Origin: Nocardioides sp. URHA0032
GTDB taxonomy: Bacteria; Actinomycetota; Actinomycetes; Propionibacteriales; Nocardioidaceae
DNA: 64,000 bases
NCBI RefSeq assembly: GCF_000620645.1
Contig: NZ_KK211159.1
Span: 329,177 to 393,176 of the forward strand
Reading direction: 5' to 3'
Under the pieces are notes generated by a model that saw only the letters and a program-made list of their open reading frames with translations, had not been told where the DNA came from and did not search any database. Every line of letters begins with the position of its first letter. Position 1 is the first letter of the stretch. The position numbers were made by a program, and so were the translations under genes. This document shows positions 30,638-39,372 of the stretch, piece after piece.

Positions 30638-31197
30638 GACCCTCCCTCGGGACGTCTCCTCCGGAGATTCCACCAGTGCCGCTCACGGGGAGGTACGGCG
30701 GGCTCCGTACGCCGGCTCCGTCGTGCCTCGCGACGCTCCCGCCAGGCGGCCACGGTGGCCTCCACGTCCCGCGGCATCGTGATCAGCGGCGGGCCAGGGT
30801 GCAGCGAGTACCTGGCCCGGACCACCCTGGCGTTGAAGTCCTCGACGTGCCGGCGCACCTCCCCCTCGGAGAACAGCTTGTCCAGCGCGTCGTCGAGCTC
30901 GGCGTCCTCCTTGCGGAGCGCGATGCTCGGCGGCAGCACGGTGATCCGCTCCCGCTCGACCAGCTTCTTCAGCCACCAGTCCGGGTCGTGGTGCTCGCCC
31001 AGGCCCTCGATCGGCTTCCCGGCCCCGGGGAGGTTCTCGAACTCGCCACGCTCCATCGCCTGCCGGATCTGCAGGTCCACCCAGGTCTGCTGCTGCTCGA
31101 TGCGCGCCCGGGCGGCCGCCGATCCCGACGCGGGCACGTCCCTGCGCTCGGGACCGCGATCCGGACGGCCCTCCGACCTCTCCTCGCTCTCGGGCAC
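30634..31197 (-). CDS. DUF1992 (DnaJC28-like) protein
   Basis: The 187-residue protein has a charged N-terminal tail followed by the DUF1992 domain: WVDLQIRQAMERGEFENLPGAGKPI, WWLKKLVERERI and a helical C-terminus. The domain occurs in bacteria and in the eukaryotic DNAJC28 protein, but its function is not established. GTG 31197 is preferred to an upstream in-frame start because the sequence before it shows no conservation pattern. It is translationally coupled to the dehydrogenase gene. Confidence 0.85.
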   Translation of the reverse strand: MPESEERSEGRPDRGPERRDVPASGSAAARARIEQQQTWVDLQIRQAMERGEFENLPGAGKPIEGLGEHHDPDWWLKKLVERERITVLPPSIALRKEDAELDDALDKLFSEGEVRRHVEDFNARVVRARYSLHPGPPLITMPRDVEATVAAWRERREARRSRRTEPAVPPRERHWWNLRRRRPEGGS

Positions 31198-31277
31198 TCT
31201 TCGACGATAGTCCCTGCCGAAACTGCTCCCGGCCGGGCCGATCGAGAGCATTTTCGCCAGGGACTACCGGAAACCGC

Positions 31278-32720
31278 CTACCGCAGGGCGGGCGTGGGCT
31301 CCTCGGCGACGTGCCGGGGCAGCATCAGGAGGGCGAACGCCGCGAGCAGGGCAGCGACGGCGCACACGGTCCAGACGGTGAGGTAGCCGGAGAGCGGGGC
31401 ATGTCCCTTCGCCGGGTCCGCGATCGAGCCGGTGGCCGAGAGCGCGATCGCGAAGATCGCGGAGGCCATTGCGCCGCCGACGGTCTTGGTCGCGTTCGTC
31501 ATCCCGGTCGCGAAGCCGGTCCGCTCCGGCGGTGCCGCGGCGGCCGCGGTGGCCGGCAGCGCCGCGACGAGCGCGCCCGAGCCGAGACCGGCGACGGCCA
31601 TGTTGATCAGCGCCTGCCAGGTGTGGTCGTGGAACGGCAGCCACAGCGCGTACCCGACGGCGACCAGCAGCGCCGACGTCACCAGCGCGCCGCGCGCGCC
31701 CAGGAGCCGCGTCGTCAGCGGCAGCGTGAACGCGCCGACCGCCAGGAAGATCACGTACACCCCGATCAACGTCGAGACGAAGCCGGCGGTCGCGCCGAGG
31801 CCGTAGCCGGCGACGTCCGGGTCGGTGCGGGCGAACGTCGACAGCGGGATCTGCGCCCCGAGCACCGACATGCCGAACAGGAACGCCGTCAGCTGCACCG
31901 GCCACTGACCGGGCGCGCGGAGCAGGCCGATGTCCACCAGCGGCTGCTCCTGGGCCTCCTCGTAGCGGACGAACGGCACCAGGGCCAGCAGGCCGAGGAC
32001 GACCAGGCCCCAGGCCGGCACGCTGCCGGGGCCGTCGAGGCGGATCACGATCAGGCCGGCCATCACCAGGCCGAGCGCGGTCGTCAGCAGGGCCAGGCCG
32101 CCGAGGTCGAGCCCGCCGGTCGACGTACCGGGAGCGTCCTCGATGCCGAACCAGATCACCACGAGCACGACCGTCACGACGATCGCCGGCAACGCCAGGA
32201 GGAACGTCATCGACGTCGCCTCGACCAGGGCGCCGCTGGTCACCGCGCCGATGATCACGGCCAGCTCGAGGGCCCCGACGAGGACGGCGGCACCCCGGCG
32301 GGTGAGCAGGTTCTGCCGACCGGTGTCGGCCGTACGCCGGTGGATGATCGCGACCTCGAGCGGCAGCCACACGACGTACGCGCCCTGGACGGCGAAGCCG
32401 ATGAGGAACGTCGTGAACGACGGCGCGAACGCCAGGATCCACGAGCCGAGCGCGGTGACCGCGGTGGAGAGCAGCAGCACCTTCTTGTGGCCGACCAGGT
32501 CGCCGAGCCGGGCCAGCGGAGGTACGACGAGCGCGGACACGATGAGCTGGGCCGCCTCGAACCAGTTGACGTCGGCGTCCTTGATGTCGAGGTGGTCGGC
32601 GATGTCGCTGTAGATGGGCGTGTAGAACCCCTGGAGCACACCGCTGGCGAGCTCGACGCAGACGAGGAACCCGACGATCGCGAGGAGGCTCCGCGCCCGG
32701 GGGTCGGCCGTGATGCTCAC
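31278..32720 (-). CDS. MFS drug-efflux-type transporter (DHA2-like)
   Basis: This 480-residue membrane protein has about 14 helices. The motif RLGDLVGHKKVLL lies between helices 2 and 3 and a region like motif C in the fifth helix, as in proton-driven drug efflux pumps of the 14-helix type. Substrates are unknown. The GTG start at 32720 overlaps the stop of the M20 peptidase gene (GTGA), so the two are co-translated; the peptidase could act on what the pump moves, but this is inference. Confidence 0.85.
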   Translation of the reverse strand: MSITADPRARSLLAIVGFLVCVELASGVLQGFYTPIYSDIADHLDIKDADVNWFEAAQLIVSALVVPPLARLGDLVGHKKVLLLSTAVTALGSWILAFAPSFTTFLIGFAVQGAYVVWLPLEVAIIHRRTADTGRQNLLTRRGAAVLVGALELAVIIGAVTSGALVEATSMTFLLALPAIVVTVVLVVIWFGIEDAPGTSTGGLDLGGLALLTTALGLVMAGLIVIRLDGPGSVPAWGLVVLGLLALVPFVRYEEAQEQPLVDIGLLRAPGQWPVQLTAFLFGMSVLGAQIPLSTFARTDPDVAGYGLGATAGFVSTLIGVYVIFLAVGAFTLPLTTRLLGARGALVTSALLVAVGYALWLPFHDHTWQALINMAVAGLGSGALVAALPATAAAAAPPERTGFATGMTNATKTVGGAMASAIFAIALSATGSIADPAKGHAPLSGYLTVWTVCAVAALLAAFALLMLPRHVAEEPTPALR

Positions 32721-34039
32721 TCGGGGATCCTCTCGATCAGGCGCTGGTACCACCGCACGCCGTCGACGAAGGCGTCGACCCCGAGGTGCTCGTCGTACGC
32801 GTGGATCGACTCCCGCTGGGCCTTCGTCATCCGGAACGGCGCGAACCGGTAGACCCGGGTGCAGATCCGGGTGAAGAACCGCGAGTCGGTGGCCGCCATC
32901 ATGACGTACGGCGCGGGTACGGCGTCGGGGAACACCTCGCGGATCGTGGCCTCGAGCAGCCCGAACGCCTCGTCCATCGGCGACACCGGGCTCGGTTCGT
33001 GCTGGTCGACCACGCTCACCCGGACCTGGTCGTCGTCGATCGTCCGCCGGACGTGCTCGAGGACCGAGGCGACCGTGTCGCCGACCATGATCCTAACGTT
33101 CACCCCGGCCCGCGCCGTGCTCGCGATGACGTTGAGCGCGGGCGACCCGGACAGCGTCGTGATCGCGAACGTCGTCCGGGTCATGGCGGCCGGCTCGGGG
33201 CCGGCCGCGATCAGCACCCGGGTCAGCAGCGGGCCCAGCCGCCCGGCGTTCGCCATCAGCGGCCGCAGCGCGGCGGACGCGTGCGGCGCCAGCCGGCGGA
33301 GCAGCTCGACGGTCGGCTCGGGGGTGCTCGCGGACATCTGGTGGCGGTCCAGGCGGGTGATGGCACGCGCCAGTCGGGCGGTCGGGCCGTTCCTGGCTGG
33401 GGTCGACGCGTGCCCGCCGCGGCCCTCGACCCGCAGCTCGAGGGAGGTCACCCCCTTCTCCGTCACGCCGATCACGCCGATCGGGGCGGCCACGCCGGGG
33501 AAGGCCTCGGCCGCGATCGCGCCACCCTCGTCGAGGACGAACCACGGGCGTACGCCGCGCCGCTCCAGCTCTGCCACGGCGAGCGGAGCCGCGTCGCCCG
33601 AGACCTCCTCGTTGCAGCCGAAGGACAGCCAGACGTCCTGCGCGGGCACGAAGTCCTGCTCGAGCAGGGTCTCGACCGCCTCGCACGCCGCGACCAGCTG
33701 ACCCTTGTCGTCCAGGGTCCCGCGGCCCCAGACCGCGCCGTCGTGGATCTCGGCGCCGAACGGCGGGTGCGTCCACCGCTCCTCGTCGTCGACGGGTACG
33801 ACGTCGAGGTGGGCCATCAGCACCACCGGCCGGTCGGCGCTCCGCCCGGGCCAGTGGAACAGCAGGCCGTGGGTGTCGACGGGGGTCGGCTCGAGCCGCT
33901 CGTGCAGCAGCGGGAACTGCGTGGCCAGCTCGGCCAGGAACGCGTCGAACACGCCGACGTCGACGAGGCTGCGGTCGCGGTGCGAGACGGTCGGGATCCG
34001 GACCAGGGCCTGCAGCTTCTCGACTCCGCGGTGCGTCAC
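32717..34039 (-). CDS. M20-family metallopeptidase (carboxypeptidase-like)
   Basis: The 440-residue dizinc peptidase has the M20 motifs in order: LMAHLDVVP (first metal ligand His, residues near 74), GRGTLDDKGQL (bridging Asp), CNEEVSGD (catalytic Glu pair) and GRGGHASTP in the dimerisation domain. It lacks a signal peptide. It groups by eye with the Cps1/carboxypeptidase S branch, which hydrolyses small peptides or N-acyl amino acids. It is the first gene of the pair with the MFS pump. Confidence 0.88.
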   Translation of the reverse strand: MTHRGVEKLQALVRIPTVSHRDRSLVDVGVFDAFLAELATQFPLLHERLEPTPVDTHGLLFHWPGRSADRPVVLMAHLDVVPVDDEERWTHPPFGAEIHDGAVWGRGTLDDKGQLVAACEAVETLLEQDFVPAQDVWLSFGCNEEVSGDAAPLAVAELERRGVRPWFVLDEGGAIAAEAFPGVAAPIGVIGVTEKGVTSLELRVEGRGGHASTPARNGPTARLARAITRLDRHQMSASTPEPTVELLRRLAPHASAALRPLMANAGRLGPLLTRVLIAAGPEPAAMTRTTFAITTLSGSPALNVIASTARAGVNVRIMVGDTVASVLEHVRRTIDDDQVRVSVVDQHEPSPVSPMDEAFGLLEATIREVFPDAVPAPYVMMAATDSRFFTRICTRVYRFAPFRMTKAQRESIHAYDEHLGVDAFVDGVRWYQRLIERIPE

Positions 34040-34070
34040 GGCCCGAGGCTAGTCCGTCTCGGATGCGAGA

Positions 34071-34101
34071 CCCGCGGTACGGCGCGGTCGTTGACCGCGG
34101 G
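34071..34101 (-). terminator. Hairpin downstream of the nitroreductase gene
   Basis: CCCGCGGT (34071-34078) and ACCGCGGG (34094-34101) are perfect 8-base inverted arms around a 15-base loop. The hairpin lies 28 bases after the nitroreductase stop on its strand and before the M20 peptidase start, so it probably separates the two transcripts. Confidence 0.45.
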
Positions 34102-34128
34102 ACGTCGCCCCGATGGACTGGTCCCGTG

Positions 34129-34731
34129 TCACCAACGCCCGCGATGCACCAGGCCGTCCATCGGCTTGCGCGGCCGCTTGGTCGACGACCCGGCCGCCCC
34201 GACGGTCTCGGCCGCGTGGCCGATGGTCACGACACCCACCGGGTCGAAGTCGTCCGGTATCGCGAACGCCGCGCGCACCGCGTCCTCGCGGACGGGTGGG
34301 ATGCCGATGAAGCAGGAGCCGAGGCCGTGGTCGGTCGCGGTCTGCAGCATCAGCAGCGCCGCCATCGCGGTGTCCATGTCCCAGAACGGCTTCGGCCACC
34401 GGGCCTCGTCCTGGTCCGTCCAGCCCTTGTCGCCCTCGGCGTACCGCCGCAGGTACGCCGCCTTGCTGGAGCACGGCAGGATCACGACCGGCGCCTTCAT
34501 CATCCCGGCGAGCCACGTGTCCGGGTGGGCGGCGTCGTCCGCGGTCACGTCCCAGAACCGCGCGACGTCCTCGGGAGTGTCCAGCAGCAGGAACGCCCAG
34601 CCCTGGCTGAAGCCGGCGTTCGGGGCGCGGGTCGCGTTGCGCAGCGCCAGGTCCACGATGTCCGGGTCGACCGGTTCGGTCGAGTAGTTGCGGACCATCT
34701 TGCGGCGGCGGACCACGTCCTGGAACTCCAT
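34129..34731 (-). CDS. Nitroreductase family flavoprotein
   Basis: The 200-residue protein has the FMN-dependent nitroreductase fold: N-terminal VVRRRKMVRNYSTEPVD (FMN phosphate-binding Arg residues), ATRAPNAGFSQGWAF and a late GLGSCFIGIPP segment. Members reduce quinones, nitroaromatics or flavins using NAD(P)H; the substrate here is unknown. ATG 34731 begins the conserved MEFQDVVRRR sequence. No ribosome site is evident on this strand; the GGGAGG here serves the divergent plus-strand gene, so the message may be leaderless. Confidence 0.85.
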   Translation of the reverse strand: MEFQDVVRRRKMVRNYSTEPVDPDIVDLALRNATRAPNAGFSQGWAFLLLDTPEDVARFWDVTADDAAHPDTWLAGMMKAPVVILPCSSKAAYLRRYAEGDKGWTDQDEARWPKPFWDMDTAMAALLMLQTATDHGLGSCFIGIPPVREDAVRAAFAIPDDFDPVGVVTIGHAAETVGAAGSSTKRPRKPMDGLVHRGRW

Positions 34732-34741
34732 GGGAGGAACT

Positions 34742-35926
34742 GTGCCGGATGACTTCGAGCGGATGTGGAACGACCTCGCCCCGGTCGGGCGGTCGGCCAC
34801 GTCCGGCGGCTACTTCCGGCAGCCGTTCACCGCTCCCGAGCAGGAGCTCCGCGCCTGGTTCGAGGCCCAGTGCGCGGCGCGCGGGCTGCGGGTGGAGGCC
34901 GACGGGTTGGGCAACGTCGTCGCGTGGTGGGACGCCGGCTCGGGCCCGGGTCTGCTGACCGGTTCGCACCTCGACTCCGTGCTGGACGGTGGGGCGTACG
35001 ACGGCCCGCTCGGCGTCGTCTCCGCGCTGGCCGCCGTCGACCTGCTGCGCTCGCGCGGGTTCGCGCCGGCGCGACCGATCGGGGTCTCGGTGTTCGCCGA
35101 GGAGGAGGGCTCCCGCTTCGGGCTGGCCTGCCTCGGCTCACGGCTCGCGACCGGCGCGATGGCGTGGGACCGCGCCCGGGAGCTGACGGACCGCGACGGC
35201 GTGGCGCTCGGTGACGTGGTGCCCGGCGGCACGTCGTCCCTGCTGTCGTCGGTGGGCACGTTCGTGGAGCTGCACGTCGAGCAGGGCCGCGACCTGGTCG
35301 ACCGCGGCGAGGCGATCGGGGTGGCGAGCGAGATCTGGCCCCACGGGAGGTACCGCTTCGAGTTCGCCGGCGCCGCGAACCACGCCGGCACCACGCGGAT
35401 GGAGGACCGCGTGGACCCGATGCTCACCTACGCGTTCACGGCGCTCGGGGCGAACAAGCAGGCACGCCTGGCCGGGCAGCGGGCGACGTTCGGCCGGGTG
35501 GAGGTCACGCCGAACGGCACCAACGCCGTACCGTCCCTGGTCCGGGCGTGGCTCGACGCGCGGTGCGCGAGCGACGCCGAGCTGGAGGAGCTGGTCGAGG
35601 CGATCACCGCGCAGTCCGCGGACCGGGCCGCCCGCGACGGGACGACGCTGACGATGACGCCCGAGTCGGTGTCGCGCGCGGTCGCGTTCGACCCGGCGCT
35701 GGCCGCGCTCGTCGCCGCGGACCACGAGGGCGGCGACTGGCCCGTGATCCCGACCCAGGCCGGGCACGACGCCGGCATCCTGGCCGCGGCCGGGATCCCG
35801 ACCGCGATGCTCTTCGTGCGCAACCCGACCGGCGTCTCGCACTCCCCGGCCGAGCACGCCGAGATGCCCGACTGCCTGGTCGGCGTCTCCGCCCTCGCCG
35901 ACACCCTGGAACGGCTCGCCCGGTGA
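34742..35926 (+). CDS. M20-type amidohydrolase of the hut cluster (allantoate amidohydrolase-like; probable HutG substitute)
   Basis: The 394-residue metal-dependent hydrolase belongs to the allantoate amidohydrolase / N-carbamoyl-amino-acid hydrolase branch: GSHLDSVLDGGAYDGPLG (metal His and Asp), VFAEEEGSRF (catalytic and bridging Glu), ELHVEQG and the C-terminal GHDAG. It is coupled to hutF by a GTGA overlap. HutF produces N-formylglutamate, which must be deformylated; no classical HutG is present, so this enzyme is the likely replacement, as proposed for similarly arranged Streptomyces genes. GGGAGG precedes GTG 34742. Confidence 0.82.
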   Translation: MPDDFERMWNDLAPVGRSATSGGYFRQPFTAPEQELRAWFEAQCAARGLRVEADGLGNVVAWWDAGSGPGLLTGSHLDSVLDGGAYDGPLGVVSALAAVDLLRSRGFAPARPIGVSVFAEEEGSRFGLACLGSRLATGAMAWDRARELTDRDGVALGDVVPGGTSSLLSSVGTFVELHVEQGRDLVDRGEAIGVASEIWPHGRYRFEFAGAANHAGTTRMEDRVDPMLTYAFTALGANKQARLAGQRATFGRVEVTPNGTNAVPSLVRAWLDARCASDAELEELVEAITAQSADRAARDGTTLTMTPESVSRAVAFDPALAALVAADHEGGDWPVIPTQAGHDAGILAAAGIPTAMLFVRNPTGVSHSPAEHAEMPDCLVGVSALADTLERLAR

Positions 35927-37155
35927 CCTCCTACCTGCTCGAGCGGGCCTGGGTCGACGGCGCCGTCCGGGACGACGTGCTCGTCGAGATCGAGGGTGGT
36001 CGCTTCGCGAGGGTCTCTCCGGCTGACCGGAGGAACCCGACCGGAGACGCCGCCACCCTCCGCGGCCTCACGATCCCGGGCCTCGCGAACGACCACAGCC
36101 ACGCGTTCCACCGGGCGCTGCGGGGCCGGACCCAGCGGGAGCGCGGCACGTTCTGGACCTGGCGCGAGCAGATGTACGCCGTGGCGGAGCAGCTCACCCC
36201 GGACAGCTACTTCGCCCTGGCGCGGGCCACCTACCGCGAGATGGCGGCGTCCGGCTACACGAGCGTCAGCGAGTTCCACTACCTCCACGACCCGGAGCCC
36301 GCGATGGGCGACGCGTTGCGAGCAGCGGCAGCCGAGGCCGGCATCGCGATCACGCTGCTCGACACCTGCTACCTCAGCAGCGGCTTCGGCGCGCCCCCCG
36401 AGGGCGTCCAGCTCCGCTGGAGCGACGGGACGGCGGAGCGGTGGGCCGAGCGGGTCGGCGACGGGCCCGCCGCGATCCACTCCGTCCGGGCCGTCCCGCG
36501 CGACCAGCTGCGCGTGTTCCGGGGCCGGGCGCCGCTGCACGTCCACCTCTCCGAGCAGGTGGCGGAGAACGAGGCGTGCCTCGCGGCGTACGGCGTCACC
36601 CCCACCCGGCTCCTCCACGACGAGGGGCTGCTCGGCCCCGGCACCACGGTCGTGCACGCGACCCACCTGACCGACGAGGACGTCGACCTGCTCGGCAGCA
36701 CCGGGACCAACGCCTGCATCACCCCGACGACCGAGCGCGACCTGGCCGACGGCATCGGCCCGGCGCGCCGGCTCGTCGCGGCGGGCTGCCGGATCAGCAT
36801 CGGCAGCGACAGCCACGCGGTGATCGACCCGTTCGAGGAGCTGCGCGGGCTCGAGATGGACGAGCGGCTCGCGACGCAGGTGCGCGGCCACTGGTCGGCG
36901 GCCGAGCTGCTCGCGATCGGCGCCGGCGGGCAGATCGCGGTCGGGGAGCGCGCCGACCTGGTCACGATCGGCACGACCGGGCCGCGCACCGCCGGCACCG
37001 GGGCCGACGAGAACACCGCGGTCTTCGCCGCCACCGCGGCCGACGTCACCCACGTGGTCGCGAGCGGCCGGGTGGTCGCCACCAGGGACGACCACGAGGA
37101 GATCGGGCGCGAGCTCGACGAGGCGCTGAGCACACTCTGGGGGAGAGCACCGTGA
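35923..37155 (+). CDS. hutF: Formimidoylglutamate deiminase
   Basis: The 410-residue amidohydrolase-superfamily enzyme converts N-formimino-L-glutamate to N-formylglutamate and ammonia in the five-step histidine pathway. Visible motifs are the metal-binding [14 protein letters not shown] near residue 57, [31 protein letters not shown] and SIGSDSH with the terminal metal-ligand Asp. The length matches HutF. It is coupled to both neighbours: GTGA with the amidohydrolase before it, GTGA-type overlap with hutI after it. Confidence 0.93.
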   Translation: MTSYLLERAWVDGAVRDDVLVEIEGGRFARVSPADRRNPTGDAATLRGLTIPGLANDHSHAFHRALRGRTQRERGTFWTWREQMYAVAEQLTPDSYFALARATYREMAASGYTSVSEFHYLHDPEPAMGDALRAAAAEAGIAITLLDTCYLSSGFGAPPEGVQLRWSDGTAERWAERVGDGPAAIHSVRAVPRDQLRVFRGRAPLHVHLSEQVAENEACLAAYGVTPTRLLHDEGLLGPGTTVVHATHLTDEDVDLLGSTGTNACITPTTERDLADGIGPARRLVAAGCRISIGSDSHAVIDPFEELRGLEMDERLATQVRGHWSAAELLAIGAGGQIAVGERADLVTIGTTGPRTAGTGADENTAVFAATAADVTHVVASGRVVATRDDHEEIGRELDEALSTLWGRAP

Positions 37156-38306
37156 CCACGACCCTGATCACCAACATCGGCGAGCTCGTCACCAACGACC
37201 CGGAGGCCGAGGACCTGCTCGGCCTGGTCCAGGACGCCGCGCTCGTCGTCGAGGGCAGCCGGATCGCCTGGACCGGCCGGGCCGCCGACGCACCCGACGC
37301 CGACGAGCGCGTCGACCTCGGCGGCCGGGCAGTCGTGCCCGGCTTCGTGGACTCCCACTCCCACCTGGTCTTCGCCGGCGACCGGGCCCAGGAGTTCGCC
37401 GCGCGGATGGCCGGCACGCCGTACGCCGCCGGCGGCATCCGCACGACCGTCGCAGCCACCCGGGCGGCCACCGACGAGCAGCTCACCAGCCACGTCGCCC
37501 GGCTCGTCGAGGAGATGCGTCGCCAGGGCACGACGACCGTCGAGATCAAGAGCGGCTACGGCCTCACCGTGAAGGACGAGGCCCGGAGCCTCGCGGTGGC
37601 CCGGCAGTTCACCGAGGAGACGACCTACCTCGGTGCGCACGTCGTCCCCGACGGCGACCCGGGGGAGTACGTCGACCTCGTGACCGGCCCGATGCTCGAC
37701 GCGGCCCGGGAGCACGCCCGGTGGATCGACGTGTTCTGCGAGCGCGGTGCGTTCGACGCCGACCAGGCCCGCGCCATCCTCGGGGCCGGCGCCGGGGCCG
37801 GCCTGAGGGGGCGGCTGCACGCCAACCAGCTCGGCTACGGGGACGGCGTCCGGCTCGCCGCCGAGCTCGGCCTGCTCGCCGTGGACCACTGCACCTACCT
37901 GGCCGACGAGGACGTCGACGCGCTCAGGGACAGCGGCACCATCGCCACCCTGTTGCCCGGCGTCGAGTTCTCCACCCGTCAGCCCTACCCCGACGCCCGG
38001 CGGCTGATCGACGCCGGGGTGCGGGTGGCGATCGCGTCGGACTGCAACCCCGGCTCCTGCTTCACCAGCTCCGTGCCGCTGTGCATCGCGCTCGCCGTGC
38101 GCGAGATGGGGATGACCCCGGCCGAGGCGGTGCACGCGGCGACGTACCGCGGGGCGGAGGCGCTCGACCGCGACGACGTCGGCGCGCTGGTCGTCGGCCG
38201 GCGGGCGGACCTCGCGGTCCTGGACGCCCCCACCCACGTGCACCTGGCGTACCGCCCCGGCGTCCCCCTCGTCGTCCAGACCTGGATCGCCGGGCGACCA
38301 GGCTGA
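37152..38306 (+). CDS. hutI: Imidazolonepropionase
   Basis: The 384-residue zinc enzyme opens the imidazolone ring of imidazolonepropionate to give N-formiminoglutamate. It has [16 protein letters not shown] (metal-binding His pair, near residue 68), the characteristic [18 protein letters not shown] and ASDCNPGSC. The length is close to the family norm (about 400). GTG 37152 overlaps the hutF stop. It links the products of hutU, 11 kb upstream, to HutF. Confidence 0.95.
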   Translation: MTTTLITNIGELVTNDPEAEDLLGLVQDAALVVEGSRIAWTGRAADAPDADERVDLGGRAVVPGFVDSHSHLVFAGDRAQEFAARMAGTPYAAGGIRTTVAATRAATDEQLTSHVARLVEEMRRQGTTTVEIKSGYGLTVKDEARSLAVARQFTEETTYLGAHVVPDGDPGEYVDLVTGPMLDAAREHARWIDVFCERGAFDADQARAILGAGAGAGLRGRLHANQLGYGDGVRLAAELGLLAVDHCTYLADEDVDALRDSGTIATLLPGVEFSTRQPYPDARRLIDAGVRVAIASDCNPGSCFTSSVPLCIALAVREMGMTPAEAVHAATYRGAEALDRDDVGALVVGRRADLAVLDAPTHVHLAYRPGVPLVVQTWIAGRPG

Positions 38307-38329
38307 GCGTCTCGACCTACGGTGGAGGC

Positions 38330-39058
38330 ATGTACCTGGAGAACCTCGTCTTCGACGCCGTCGACCCGCAGCGGCTGGGCCGCTTCTGGGAGGCGGTGGT
38401 CGGCGGCGAGCGGCTGACCGACGTGCCCGAGGGCTTCGAGACGCGGCTCGCCGTCGAGGGCGGGCCGGTGCTCGACCTGTGCTTCCAGCGGGTCGCCGAG
38501 CCGGCGCCCGGGCCGCCGCGGCTGCACCTGGACCTCGCGGGTGGGGACCGCCAGGCCGAGGAGGTCGAGCGGCTGCTGGGGCTGGGCGCACGGCACCTGT
38601 ACATCGGCCAGGGCGACGTGCCCTGGGTGGTGCTCGCCGACCCGGAGGGCAACCCGTGCTGCGTGATGGAGGACCGGGCGGCGTACGCCGGGACCGGACC
38701 CGTGGCGGCGCTCCCGCTCGACTCGGCCGACCCGGAGCGGGATGCGGCGTTCTGGTCCTGGCTGACCGGCTGGACCGCCACCGACGGTGTCGCGCCGCGG
38801 TCGCTGCGCCACCCCTCGCAACGCGGCCTGCTGCTCGAGCTCTGCCCCGAGCAGGCGCCCAAGGGGACGGCCAAGAACCGGCTGCACCTCGACGTCCGGC
38901 TCGACGCGGGAGAGGACCCCGACGACGTCGAGGCCCGCATCGCCGAGCGTGGTGGACGGCGGATCCACCCCGGCTGGGGCGACCTGCCGTGGCGCACCTA
39001 CCTCGACCCGTCCGGCAACGAGTTCTGCGTCCTGCCGGTGTCGACGTCGGGCGCCTAA
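38330..39058 (+). CDS. Two-domain VOC (glyoxalase-like) protein
   Basis: The 242-residue protein consists of two vicinal-oxygen-chelate modules in tandem, about 1-118 and 125-242. Each ends with the same pattern (WVVLADPEGNPCCVM and WRTYLDPSGNEFCVL) and contains HLDL/HLDV metal-site strands. Such proteins include glyoxalase-like enzymes and antibiotic-binding proteins; no function can be assigned. ATG 38330 is preceded by GGTGGAG. It follows hutI by 23 bases and may be read from the same transcript. Confidence 0.85.
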   Translation: MYLENLVFDAVDPQRLGRFWEAVVGGERLTDVPEGFETRLAVEGGPVLDLCFQRVAEPAPGPPRLHLDLAGGDRQAEEVERLLGLGARHLYIGQGDVPWVVLADPEGNPCCVMEDRAAYAGTGPVAALPLDSADPERDAAFWSWLTGWTATDGVAPRSLRHPSQRGLLLELCPEQAPKGTAKNRLHLDVRLDAGEDPDDVEARIAERGGRRIHPGWGDLPWRTYLDPSGNEFCVLPVSTSGA

Positions 39059-39155
39059 GGCACCCGTCCCCGGGAGATAAGGCACCTGCCCGATGTGCGG
39101 GCCTACCTCAGCCGACGAACCTCGTGATCACCACCGAGGAGCTGAGGAGCCCACC

Positions 39156-39305
39156 ATGTACGACAACACCATCCACCGTGACTACGTGAAGTCCGAGCTG
39201 GAGTACCGCCTGGACCGGATCCGGGACGAGTTCACGGGCCGGCGCCGGCGCAAGCAGCTGCGTCGCCGGGACGACGGGGAAGCGGGCTGGACGACGGTGC
39301 GCTGA
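39156..39305 (+). CDS. 49-aa basic protein, function unknown
   Basis: A short charged protein, MYDNTIHRDYVKSELEYRLD followed by a strongly basic GRRRRKQLRRRDD segment and the end GWTTVR. The ATG at 39156 has GAGGAG-type sequence upstream. It sits 97 bases after the VOC gene and 67 bases before the large LuxR-type regulator. The pattern resembles small actinobacterial proteins of unknown role. The coding call rests on codon use and the ribosome site. Confidence 0.5.
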   Translation: MYDNTIHRDYVKSELEYRLDRIRDEFTGRRRRKQLRRRDDGEAGWTTVR

Positions 39306-39372
39306 CAGGCGCACCGTGATGGCCCCGGAATTGATCCAGCACACGACCACGGAAGAGGAGACAATCACCGGC

